DNA from: Chryseobacterium sp. ZHDP1 | GTDB lineage: Bacteria > Bacteroidota > Bacteroidia > Flavobacteriales > Weeksellaceae | Direction of reading: 5' to 3' | Length of the DNA stretch: 64,000 bases | Assembly (NCBI RefSeq): GCF_018603435.1 | Contig: NZ_CP075682.1 | Coordinates: 248,001-312,000 of the forward strand | Part shown: one piece after another, positions 34,381 to 41,655 of the stretch | Numbering within the stretch: position 1 is the stretch's first letter | How the letters are laid out: each line of letters opens with the position of its first letter | Made by a program: the position numbers and the translations under genes | The notes under the pieces: model-generated | What the model saw: the letters and a program-made list of their open reading frames with translations, nothing else | Database searches by the model: none | Told to the model about the DNA's origin: nothing

Positions 34381-34557
34381 TTAAAGCCCCATTTCTTTAA
34401 TGATCTTTTTCTCGAGACCTTTACCGACTTCTTTCGCTCCGTGATAAGGAACTGGATAAGTTCGGCCGTTTTTCTCGTAAATGTAATGGCTTCCATCTGT
34501 TCGAATGTGAACCCATCCATTCTTTTTGACCTTTCGGTGTAATTCGCTTGATTTCAT
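34381..34557 (-). CDS. hicA: HicA-family mRNA interferase toxin
   Basis: The 58-residue protein has the HicA double-stranded-RNA-binding-like fold: N-terminal SSELHRKVKKNGW, the catalytic His in GSHYIYEKNG, and the VPYHGAKEVGKGLEKKII tail. HicA toxins cut mRNA when not bound by HicB. Length matches the family. The following hicB lies 58 bases downstream. Confidence 0.85.
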   Translation of the reverse strand: MKSSELHRKVKKNGWVHIRTDGSHYIYEKNGRTYPVPYHGAKEVGKGLEKKIIKEMGL

Positions 34558-34591
34558 AGAACGCTTTTCTTTATTAATTCAACTCTGTAAA

Positions 34592-34620
34592 GGTAGGAAA
34601 ATTCCTACCATTCACCAAAT
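34592..34620 (-). promoter_or_regulatory. hicAB promoter and palindromic operator
   Basis: GGTAGGAA-AA-TTCCTACC at 34592-34609 is a perfect dyad. On the minus strand a TTTG box near 34617-34620 and TACCTTTA overlap it at -33/-7 distance. This fits HicB autorepression. Confidence 0.6.
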
Positions 34621-34675
34621 AAAAACTAATAAATTTTTAATTTTTTTTAAAATATTTTTTCAGACTATAATAAAC

Positions 34676-34705
34676 AAAGCTCCAAGCCTTATTGCTTGGA
34701 GCTTT
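34676..34705. terminator. bidirectional terminator-like hairpin
   Basis: A perfect 12-base stem (34676-34687 with 34694-34705) and six-base loop. It lies between the divergent hicAB module and the methylase unit, so it insulates the two. TGTCCTTT follows three bases later. Confidence 0.6.
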
Positions 34706-34707
34706 CA

Positions 34708-34743
34708 TGTCCTTTATGTTGTGTGAAAATAAAATGAATATTG
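34708..34743 (+). promoter_or_regulatory. phage-type promoter before the methylase leader
   Basis: TGTCCTTT at 34708-34715 with GAATATTG ending 34743, at the usual spacing. The next gene starts at 34938, so the transcript would have a leader of about 190 bases. Confidence 0.5.
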
Positions 34744-34747
34744 CTGT

Positions 34748-34937
34748 AATTCTCAAAGGAGGCAATAAATATCCTCCGCAAACCTGAATATCTCACCTTT
34801 CAAATTTAGAGCGTATAACTCCACGCGGAGGACTTTAGTCTTCTGTGTGAAGTTAATTACGCATTGAAAGGTGAGAAATACAAAAGTAGCTAAAATCAAT
34901 CTTTCATGTACTAAAATTTAAAAATTTTTTATTTTAT
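34748..34937 (+). ncRNA. structured leader before the methylase gene
   Basis: The region holds crossing complementary segments: 34772-34779 (TCCTCCGC) with 34825-34832, and 34791-34803 (TCTCACCTTTCAA) with 34864-34876, a pseudoknot topology. Alternative hairpins compete: GGAGG/CCTCC (34758-34777), CTCC-ACGC-GGAG (34819-34830) and CTTC/GAAG (34840-34852). No open reading frame fits. It may be a cis-regulatory RNA or a short structured RNA; the class is unknown. Confidence 0.45.
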
Positions 34938-35765
34938 ATGCAAAGAGAATACACAAAGGCGCCGCTGCCATTTCAGGGGCAAAAGAGAAATTTTTTAAAG
35001 AAATTTAAAGAAGTTTTAAAGCATTATCATGAAGATTCTATTTATATAGATCTATTTGGGGGAAGTGGCCTTCTAAGCCATACTATTAAGCAATTTTATC
35101 CTAAATCAAAAGTTATCTATAACGACTTTGATAATTATAAGGAAAGGCTCGAAAATATAACCAAAACAAATCATTTACTTTCTGATATCAGAAAAATAGT
35201 AGAAACATTGGATAAAGATGAAAAGCTATCTGTAAAGTATAAAAATTTGATCCTGGATAGAATAGCCAAAGAATCCGGATTTATTGATTTTATTACTCTA
35301 TCATCCTCACTATTATTTTCTGGAAAATATGAGACAACTTTAGAAGGATTAAGAAAACAAACTTTTTACAATAAAGTTCAAAAGACAATTTATGCAGCTG
35401 ATGGTTATTTGGAAGGAGTAGATAGAGTTTCGGTCGATTACAAAGTATTAATTAAAAAGTATCAAAATAGTAAAAATGTAGTTTTTATTTTTGATCCGCC
35501 TTATTTGTCTACAGATGTAAAATCCTATAAAGATGTAAGTTTTTGGAAACTTTCAGAATATTTAGACATTCTAAGTTTCACGAAAGATTTTCCATTCATT
35601 TATTTTACAAGTGAAAAAAGTCAATTGGTTGAACTTTGTGAATGGTTAAAAAATAATAATTATTTGGATCCAATATCTGGAGCAACAATAACGTCCGTTA
35701 CAAACCATGTGAATCACAACTCGTCTTATAGAGATATTATGATACATAGAAATCAAATTATTTAA
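34938..35765 (+). CDS. dam: D12-class adenine DNA methyltransferase
   Basis: The 275-residue enzyme has PLPFQGQKRNFL (the FxGxK substrate/cofactor motif), the SAM-binding segment YIDLFGGSGLL (about 36-46) and the catalytic DPPYLS (about 190). This is the D12 (Dam-like) family, which methylates adenine in short sites. An orphan phage methylase with no restriction partner probably protects phage DNA or times packaging or replication. The target sequence is not readable from the gene. Located between hicAB and terminase, an accessory position. Confidence 0.85.
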   Translation: MQREYTKAPLPFQGQKRNFLKKFKEVLKHYHEDSIYIDLFGGSGLLSHTIKQFYPKSKVIYNDFDNYKERLENITKTNHLLSDIRKIVETLDKDEKLSVKYKNLILDRIAKESGFIDFITLSSSLLFSGKYETTLEGLRKQTFYNKVQKTIYAADGYLEGVDRVSVDYKVLIKKYQNSKNVVFIFDPPYLSTDVKSYKDVSFWKLSEYLDILSFTKDFPFIYFTSEKSQLVELCEWLKNNNYLDPISGATITSVTNHVNHNSSYRDIMIHRNQII

Positions 35766-35841
35766 AAATAGTTTTTGCAATTAAAAAAATTGTCACTATA
35801 CTAGCAATCTCCAACAATCACATTGTTGTTATCATATATGT

Positions 35842-35868
35842 ATTCTCCAGTTTAGGCTGGAGAATTTT
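35842..35868 (+). terminator. terminator after the methylase gene
   Basis: ATTCTCCAG (35842-35850), loop TTTAGG, CTGGAGAAT (35857-35865), then TTTA. Confidence 0.7.
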
Positions 35869-35902
35869 ATAATTACACATTAAAAATTTCATCAATTTTT
35901 TC

Positions 35903-35968
35903 AATTACACTTCTGTAAAATTTTGTAATTACCTAATAAATAATAGGATTACAAAATTACACTTTAGT
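35903..35968. repeat. TTACA(G/A)AATTAC-type repeats before terminase
   Basis: AATTACACTTCTGTAAAATT and TTGTAATTACC (35903-35933) and TTACAAAATTAC at 35949-35960 followed by ACTTTAG. They resemble the 26624-26820 repeats, where TTACAGAATTAC is also followed by ACTTTT. The same factor could act at both places. Confidence 0.45.
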
Positions 35969-35977
35969 TCCTATTAC

Positions 35978-36013
35978 TGTCCTTTCAGACACTTTTTCAG
36001 ACAAATATTTTCG
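35978..36013 (+). promoter_or_regulatory. phage-type promoter before terminase
   Basis: TGTCCTTT at 35978-35985 and TATTTTCG ending 36013, at the usual spacing. The start codon at 36018 is only four bases further, so the mRNA may be leaderless. Confidence 0.55.
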
Positions 36014-36017
36014 TTGT

Positions 36018-36605
36018 ATGGATATTGTAAAGTACACGAAAGACAACACTTTTCAACGGATTAAAGCCTGGTATATCGACGAAACGTCGGTACAGTTAAC
36101 TCCGGCTGAAGAAAAGAAAAAAGATAGATTAAAGCACATTTGGGCTTTACGATGTAACAACCGATATTCTCCAAAAGATACCGTTAAAATTATTGAGCGC
36201 GATTATAAAGTTTCCCAGGCGACTGCCTACCGGGATTATAATTTGTCAATGGAACTCTTTGGCAATATGGATCAGGTTAATATAGCCGCTGAAAAAATGA
36301 TCATCGCAGAAGGTTATTGGGATCTTTATTTATCGGCAAAGAAGAAAGGTAAAGAAGAAGTGGCTCTAAGAGCCCTGGAGAAATATGAATCACTTTACAA
36401 TTTTGAAGATACTACTCAGAAAGTTGATCCGAAAAAGCTCGAAGCTTCTGTTTATAATCTGAAAATTCCTAGAGGCGTTGAAAAAATGCTGAAAGGAATG
36501 TTTGATGGAGGTGTGGTAAACTTTAACAATATTGGAGCTGAAGATGTAGACTGGAAAGAAATTACTGAAGACGAGGACGAACAAAACGAGGAAGAATATG
36601 AGTAG
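36018..36605 (+). CDS. small terminase subunit
   Basis: The 195-residue protein has an N-terminal helix-turn-helix-like region (about 40-80; YSPKDTVKIIERDYKVSQATAYRDY read in parts), a helical oligomerisation part, and an acidic C-terminus (EITEDEDEQNEEEYE). It overlaps the large-subunit gene by 8 bases. Small terminases bind the packaging site and load the large subunit. Confidence 0.75.
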   Translation: MDIVKYTKDNTFQRIKAWYIDETSVQLTPAEEKKKDRLKHIWALRCNNRYSPKDTVKIIERDYKVSQATAYRDYNLSMELFGNMDQVNIAAEKMIIAEGYWDLYLSAKKKGKEEVALRALEKYESLYNFEDTTQKVDPKKLEASVYNLKIPRGVEKMLKGMFDGGVVNFNNIGAEDVDWKEITEDEDEQNEEEYE

Positions 36606-38130
36606 TGCTGTATTATATCACAATATGCCGGTCCGGAATATTGAGCTGAATCTAATGCAGGCATCCGCGGTTTTGGCAAATAAAAAGTTCAAAATTCCAA
36701 ATATCAATATCGAAGCAGCCAGGGGAACGGGAAAATCTACTGTGCTCGGATGGTTTATAAAAGAAGCTGTAAAACAAATGCCCCGTTCTACCGGTATTAT
36801 TGTCGGTGAAACATTTGTACAGATTAAGTCCAGAACTCTTCCGTCTACAAAAGAAGGAATGGAGATGTTTGGGCTTTTTGAAGGCTTTGATTACGTTGTA
36901 GGTCGATGTGGTAAAGAAGAAGGTTTTGAGATGCCTTTTCAGGCTCCTTCCAGTTGGTCCAATGTGATCCATTTCAGGAACGGAGCGATTGCGGTTCTGG
37001 TATCGCTTGACAATCCAAACTCCGGAAGGGGATTAAATTCTTATTGGGTTATTGGTGACGAAGCGGCGCTATTGACCTATGAGCGCCTATATGATAACGT
37101 ACTGACAACAAACAGGGCAAAGAAGGCGATCTTTAGTAAGGCATCTATGTTACACGCTCAGGTGTTTGTTTCATCGGTGGCAATGACTAAAAAAGGTGAA
37201 TGGTTCACTAATAGAGAGAAGCTTGCCAAAGAAGATCCTAAGAAATACTGTTTCCTTCAGTTTAATTCATTCGTTAATGCTCATAACCTGAAGGGAGGTT
37301 GGATCCAGGACATGCAGAAGGAAGCGCTGTCAAAGACCCAATTCAACGCTGAGATAATGAACATAAGGCCGCGCGGGGTTAAAGATGGGTTCTATGCTCA
37401 GTTAAAACCTAAACATTACTATCAGCATAAGTACAACATAGATCTAATGGGTGGCGTTACTGAGAAGTTTACACCCAGCTGTAAGTATGATACAGATCTG
37501 ATCAGGAACGTGCCATTACAGCTTAACCTAGACTTTGGTGGAAAGATCAACTGTATGACTGTCTCTCAGTATTCGGCAATGCAAAACTCTATCAACTTTG
37601 TAAAGGAATTCTTCAGGAAGAATCCGGATATCCTGGATGATCTTGTGCAAGACTTTATCGATTACTATGAGCCACACAAAGCGAGTAGTAATGTGATTCA
37701 CTTATACTACGATAGATATGGAAATAATAAAGAAGCAAACAGTAAAACTACACTTGCAGAAGATGTGATCATTAAGCTAAGAAAAGCCGGATGGGTGGTG
37801 ATCAATAAGACACCAAACACTAACAACCCGCCTCATGCTGAAAAGTATCAGCTGATCAATACTATACTTGCAGAAACAGATTACCGTCTTCCTTCAGTAA
37901 GGATCAACGCTGATAATTGTCCTAACTTGATTATCTCAATGGAAAATGCACCACTGAAGGGAGATGACGCTTTCGAGAAAGACAAGTCGTCTGAAAGAAG
38001 TAAGACCATACTGCAGGAACATGCGACTCACTTCAGTGATACGCTTGACTATAATCTATACTGGCAATTCTGGCACTTGGTTGATCCGAGGTCCCTGTCT
38101 TCCTTTCCAGTTACGAACTTATACCTATAA
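36598..38130 (+). CDS. large terminase subunit
   Basis: The 510-residue packaging motor has Walker A (ARGTGKST, about 40-47), a Walker B-like YWVIGDEAAL (about 150), and a C-terminal nuclease-type region starting at LNLDFGGK (about 300) with further Asp residues (YYDRYGN, about 370). It forms the ATPase and DNA-cleaving motor at the portal. Unusually for a temperate siphophage, it is placed after the protease and capsid genes rather than before them. The gene is followed by phased A-tracts and repeats. Confidence 0.88.
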   Translation: MSSAVLYHNMPVRNIELNLMQASAVLANKKFKIPNINIEAARGTGKSTVLGWFIKEAVKQMPRSTGIIVGETFVQIKSRTLPSTKEGMEMFGLFEGFDYVVGRCGKEEGFEMPFQAPSSWSNVIHFRNGAIAVLVSLDNPNSGRGLNSYWVIGDEAALLTYERLYDNVLTTNRAKKAIFSKASMLHAQVFVSSVAMTKKGEWFTNREKLAKEDPKKYCFLQFNSFVNAHNLKGGWIQDMQKEALSKTQFNAEIMNIRPRGVKDGFYAQLKPKHYYQHKYNIDLMGGVTEKFTPSCKYDTDLIRNVPLQLNLDFGGKINCMTVSQYSAMQNSINFVKEFFRKNPDILDDLVQDFIDYYEPHKASSNVIHLYYDRYGNNKEANSKTTLAEDVIIKLRKAGWVVINKTPNTNNPPHAEKYQLINTILAETDYRLPSVRINADNCPNLIISMENAPLKGDDAFEKDKSSERSKTILQEHATHFSDTLDYNLYWQFWHLVDPRSLSSFPVTNLYL

Positions 38131-38202
38131 AATAGAGCAAAATAGAGCCCTAAAATGGCTCAAAATCGACCTAAAAACAGCCCAAAAATGCACCCTAAAA
38201 AA
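38129..38202 (+). other. phased A-tracts, probable bent DNA
   Basis: Seven runs of four to six A begin at 38129, 38139, 38152, 38162, 38173, 38184 and 38197, spaced 10-13 bp (mean 11.3). A-tracts in phase with the helix bend DNA. They start at the terminase stop codon and lie in a 319-base gene gap. Confidence 0.65.
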
Positions 38203-38222
38203 GTGAATTATTGGGCTTTTTT
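38179..38222 (+). terminator. terminator-like hairpin after terminase
   Basis: AGCCCAA (38179-38185) pairs with TTGGGCT (38211-38217), followed by TTTTTA. The long loop makes it weaker than the others. Confidence 0.5.
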
Positions 38223-38241
38223 AGGCATATTTCGTGTTTTT

Positions 38242-38316
38242 CAGCACCTGCAATTGTAGAGAAAGATAAGGCGGCCCTGTGCAGCACATGCAAATAATGA
38301 TAAAAAACGCGTTTTT
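38242..38316. repeat. direct repeat and palindrome in the terminase-portal gap
   Basis: CAGCACCTGCAA (38242-38253) and CAGCACATGCAA (38282-38293) repeat 40 bp apart with one mismatch. AAAAACGCGTTTTT at 38303-38316 is a perfect palindrome. With the phased A-tracts they may belong to a packaging or regulatory site. No gene lies in 38131-38449. Confidence 0.45.
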
Positions 38317-38409
38317 GGCGGGCTGATCCAAAGTTTAATTTATTTAAATCCTTGCACTTATATTTTTTCATCATGAGAATGAAACATGTAAAAAGAGAAA
38401 ATAAATTGA

Positions 38410-38445
38410 TGTCCTTTCCCTGGCAATCATTCAGTTTGATATTTG
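38410..38445 (+). promoter_or_regulatory. phage-type promoter before the portal operon
   Basis: TGTCCTTT at 38410-38417 and GATATTTG ending 38445, at the usual spacing. It argues that translation starts at 38489 rather than at the ATG at 38450. Confidence 0.6.
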
Positions 38446-38488
38446 GCTCATGCAAAAAGCAATCTTTTTGAGTCAAGTTCTCACGGAA

Positions 38489-38767
38489 ATGAAAAAATTG
38501 GATGCAAATAAAAACCCAATTCCCTTTTCGATAACTGTAAGAACCTATAACAATCAAAATAAATCCGGAGGAAAATTAATAACGTACGAGAATGCAGTTT
38601 TAATGCAGGCTCCAAAAACTCCTGGAAAGATTCGATTATCTCAAGACAGAGCTTTTAAAAATCCTAATCACTTTGATAACCGAACCCGAAATTTAAAAAC
38701 GGATCAAGGGATTAAGAAAATTAACATTCTATTCATTATAAAATTTAACGGCTGTGATGTCGTCTAA
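38489..38767 (+). CDS. small structural-module protein
   Basis: This 92-residue basic protein starts MKKLDANKNPIPFSITV. I chose 38489 because the in-frame ATG at 38450 lies only four bases after the promoter box. It precedes the portal gene by 5 bases and is probably translated with it. Role unknown. Confidence 0.5.
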   Translation: MKKLDANKNPIPFSITVRTYNNQNKSGGKLITYENAVLMQAPKTPGKIRLSQDRAFKNPNHFDNRTRNLKTDQGIKKINILFIIKFNGCDVV

Positions 38768-38772
38768 AACTG

Positions 38773-40104
38773 ATGGAAATCTCAAAAGGAATTTATGCAG
38801 TTGGAGGATTAAATAATAAAACTGCAGTATTTTTTAACAAAACGACTGATCCGGTTCACTCTACATTTAAGCCTAATATTACCGACTCTTTAATTGGTGG
38901 AAAATGGCTTCCGTGGGGTGAATCTAATCTTTATCCTCAAGAGTTCGCTGAGAAGCTTAAAAAAACAAATATTGCAATCGGCGGTTTGGAAGTTTTGACG
39001 GCTGCTCACTTTGGAACAGGCTTCCGTCTTTACCAGGGAACCGAAACTGAAGAAGCTATAATTTTTAAGGAAAGACTGGTTGATTCATTTCCGGATATCG
39101 CAGCATTTTATTATCGTACAAACTTTAATATTACTCTTGCAGAAATTATTACGGATTATGAGGTTTTCCGCGTTGCATTCCCCGAATATTTACTTTCTCC
39201 TAATGGTGATCAAATTATTTCTGTAAGAAGGATTAAAGCGGCTGATTGCCGTTTTCAGACTCCGGATCCGAACGGGATCATCAACAATATAGGAGTGAAT
39301 ACCGATTGGGAAAAATACGATGAAAAAAAGACAACTGTTATTCCGTGTTTCAATGCTAATATTCCTGTAGAAGAAATTAAAGCATATTGTAAACAAAAGG
39401 GGATCCGGAAGTTTACCATTCCGGTTATTGATACGTTACTTGTTGAGAAGTCTTATCCGTCCGTTGGATGGCATGCTTCATTCAAAAATGGATGGGTTGA
39501 TGTAGTTCTGTCAATACCGGCTTTCAAAAAAGCAATGTTTGAACAGCAGCTGAATATTAAATATCTGATCCATGTATCGGACGAATATTTTTCTCACATT
39601 TACGGCCAGGACTGGAGTCTTTTTTCTCCGGAAGAAAGACAGAAAAAAAGAACGGAGCTCGTAGATCTCATTCATGATAATTTGCAGGGAAATCAAGCTG
39701 GAGGAAAATCCATTATTTCACCATTCTTTATTGACCGTTCTACCGGAAAAGAAATAAAAGGAATCCAGATCGATGAAGTTCCGCAAACTCAATCAAATGG
39801 AGATTTCCTTCTGGATGGTTCTGCAGCTAATTATGAGATACTGACAGCAATGGGAATTGATCCTTGTTTAATCAGTGGAGGAGCATTCGGAGGAAAAACC
39901 TTAAGCGGTTCCGGATCCGACAAAAGAGAAGCCTGGACAATTCTTTGTGCGAAACTTCCAATAAAACAAATTCGAACGCTTCAGATTTTTGAAATTATAA
40001 AAATCTGGAATTCCTGGGATCTAACTGTTTTCGGAAAATTCCCAAATATAAATCTTACAACTTTAGACAAAAACAAAAACGGTCAAGAAAAAGTTGTCAA
40101 TTAA
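38773..40104 (+). CDS. portal protein
   Basis: The 443-residue protein follows the terminase genes and has the features of portals: an N-terminal segment with PWGESNLYPQEFAEKL, a central alpha/beta region, a long helical stretch (about 240-320) and a C-terminal GSGSDKREAWTIL motif before a helix. No membrane segment. The portal forms the ring through which DNA is packaged and the connector binds. Assignment is by position, length and layout. Confidence 0.72.
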   Translation: MEISKGIYAVGGLNNKTAVFFNKTTDPVHSTFKPNITDSLIGGKWLPWGESNLYPQEFAEKLKKTNIAIGGLEVLTAAHFGTGFRLYQGTETEEAIIFKERLVDSFPDIAAFYYRTNFNITLAEIITDYEVFRVAFPEYLLSPNGDQIISVRRIKAADCRFQTPDPNGIINNIGVNTDWEKYDEKKTTVIPCFNANIPVEEIKAYCKQKGIRKFTIPVIDTLLVEKSYPSVGWHASFKNGWVDVVLSIPAFKKAMFEQQLNIKYLIHVSDEYFSHIYGQDWSLFSPEERQKKRTELVDLIHDNLQGNQAGGKSIISPFFIDRSTGKEIKGIQIDEVPQTQSNGDFLLDGSAANYEILTAMGIDPCLISGGAFGGKTLSGSGSDKREAWTILCAKLPIKQIRTLQIFEIIKIWNSWDLTVFGKFPNINLTTLDKNKNGQEKVVN

Positions 40105-40107
40105 TTA

Positions 40108-40135
40108 TGTGTAAAAATGCGACAAAAAAATGGAA
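40108..40135 (+). repeat. 28-base leader repeat, copy 2
   Basis: Matches 27373-27400 with one difference and likewise ends at the start codon of the following gene (40130). Confidence 0.5.
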
Positions 40136-41020
40136 TATTATATTGATGAAATCACACTCCCGGAGTATTTTATTTTACCTGGAGAATTTGACTGGAAATT
40201 AATTGATCAGGAATTAGGATTCTCAGAAATATTTGAGATAATTCCAAAAGAAATTTATCTGCAGTTAAAAGAAGAAACTGAGGATAACAAGAAAGAAATA
40301 TTCAGGCTTCTTACAAAAGCATCGGTTCTTTATTCATTTATCCTGGCAATACCAAAAATTAAAGTCCATATCACAAATTATGGTGTTCAGGAGTTTATAC
40401 AGGAAAAATCCAAGTCGGCTCCCTGGTGGGATGTTAGAGATCTGGGACTATCACTTTTGAAATTTGCTGACAAATTATTTTCTGAAGCTCTAACAAAAAT
40501 TGCAGGAATTGAGGCGCTGAAAAATTCTATACCATTTTTTGAAAATGTTTCTGAGAATATAAAAACGCCGGCTGAATTTGAAGAAATTTATTCTATCAAG
40601 AATTCTCCAAAGGTTTTTAAAATGCTTCAGACATATTTGGTTCAGGCTTATTCATTGGATGTTCTGGATAAAATTAAACCGGATTGTATTGAACAAATTA
40701 AATTGAAGCCCGAACTATATAAATTTTTGAAACAGGCTAATATCTGTTATGCTTTATATTATGCTTCTTTGATGCCGAATTTTGTTTTTCTTCAGAATGC
40801 GATCGTTATTCAATACGAAGAACTTCCGTGGCAAAAATCGCAGGTTTTAACGCCTGATGCAAAAATAAATTCAGGAAAAAATTTCGTGAAGCTTGGAGAT
40901 GCAAGTATGAAAGTGATCACTGATTTTATAAAGAAAAATCTTTCAGAATTTCCTTGCTACTCAGAGCCGGTTCCTGAAAGCAAACCGCAATCCAGAACTT
41001 CAGGAATTTACATGATTTAA
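40130..41020 (+). CDS. putative head-tail connector protein
   Basis: The 296-residue, mainly helical protein lies directly after the portal gene and ends at a terminator/promoter block. Bacteroidota phages often have a DUF6712-like connector gene of this size here; the resemblance is from layout and not confirmed. No signal peptide or catalytic motif. Confidence 0.45.
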   Translation: MEYYIDEITLPEYFILPGEFDWKLIDQELGFSEIFEIIPKEIYLQLKEETEDNKKEIFRLLTKASVLYSFILAIPKIKVHITNYGVQEFIQEKSKSAPWWDVRDLGLSLLKFADKLFSEALTKIAGIEALKNSIPFFENVSENIKTPAEFEEIYSIKNSPKVFKMLQTYLVQAYSLDVLDKIKPDCIEQIKLKPELYKFLKQANICYALYYASLMPNFVFLQNAIVIQYEELPWQKSQVLTPDAKINSGKNFVKLGDASMKVITDFIKKNLSEFPCYSEPVPESKPQSRTSGIYMI

Positions 41021-41056
41021 TGTCCTTTTAAACCGATAGTGATATCGGTTTTTTTG
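41021..41056 (+). promoter_or_regulatory. phage-type promoter with embedded terminator
   Basis: TGTCCTTT at 41021-41028 with TTTTTTTG ending 41056, at the usual spacing. A terminator hairpin lies inside the spacer (41031-41050). Confidence 0.5.
41031..41055 (+). terminator. terminator inside a promoter spacer
   Basis: AACCGATA (41031-41038), loop GTGA, TATCGGTT (41043-41050), then T-run to 41055. It closes the portal operon. Confidence 0.7.
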
Positions 41057-41064
41057 TACCTGTA

Positions 41065-41655
41065 ATGAGCTTCGAAAACATAGACATAGAGAACATTAAT
41101 CATTGTCCGGAAATAGATTTTATTTCCGGACTGAAAACGAGATTATATTTTGCTCCTGCATCGTATTTTTTCTTTACTCCTTTGCCTAAACCTGCAGGAT
41201 CATTTGAAAGCGAAATTGTGATCAGTGACGACATCCTAATGAGGAAAAATAAACTGCTTAGATATATCGATATCCTGGTTGATGAAAATGAACTGAAAAT
41301 TTCTCTTAACGGTTCAAAACAGAAAAAACGAACTATTACAAACTTAACTGTTTTTATTTTGGGATTCACTCCTTCGGTTCTGGGCTTTGTACAGCGATGT
41401 AAAAATGTTCCTCTAATATTTTTTATTCAGGATGCCAACGGAAACAACTGGCAAATTGGTCATTCAGTCAATAGGGCTTTTATGGAAACTGCAGATATTT
41501 CTTCTGGTAAAAAATATGAAGACAATTCCGGAGCTGCAGTTGCTTTGAATTGCAATTCCTCAGTTTTCCTTTATCAAAAGCCTCTTGATCATTTTTCCAA
41601 ACCGGGCGATTTCAATAATGATTTTAATAACGATTTTTTTAAAAAATATGACTAA
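41065..41655 (+). CDS. structural protein, tail-tube-like paralogue 2
   Basis: The 196-residue paralogue of the 30907-31470 product shares DENELK, an aromatic PLIFF strand, NNWQIGHSVNRAF and KKYEDNSGAAVAL, but its termini diverge. It sits at the head of the tail-fibre operon, 8 bases after a phage-type promoter. It may be a tail terminator, tube or adaptor variant. The overlap with the next gene is 8 bases. Confidence 0.5.
   Translation: MSFENIDIENINHCPEIDFISGLKTRLYFAPASYFFFTPLPKPAGSFESEIVISDDILMRKNKLLRYIDILVDENELKISLNGSKQKKRTITNLTVFILGFTPSVLGFVQRCKNVPLIFFIQDANGNNWQIGHSVNRAFMETADISSGKKYEDNSGAAVALNCNSSVFLYQKPLDHFSKPGDFNNDFNNDFFKKYD

Noticed and set aside
34323-34520. Long form of HicB (198 residues)
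   Set aside because: The extra N-terminal residues are read out of frame through the hicA gene; 34322 gives the normal HicB start.
38450-38488. ATG at 38450 as start of the pre-portal gene
   Set aside because: It lies only four bases after the -7 box; 38489 leaves a normal leader and gives the more protein-like N-terminus.
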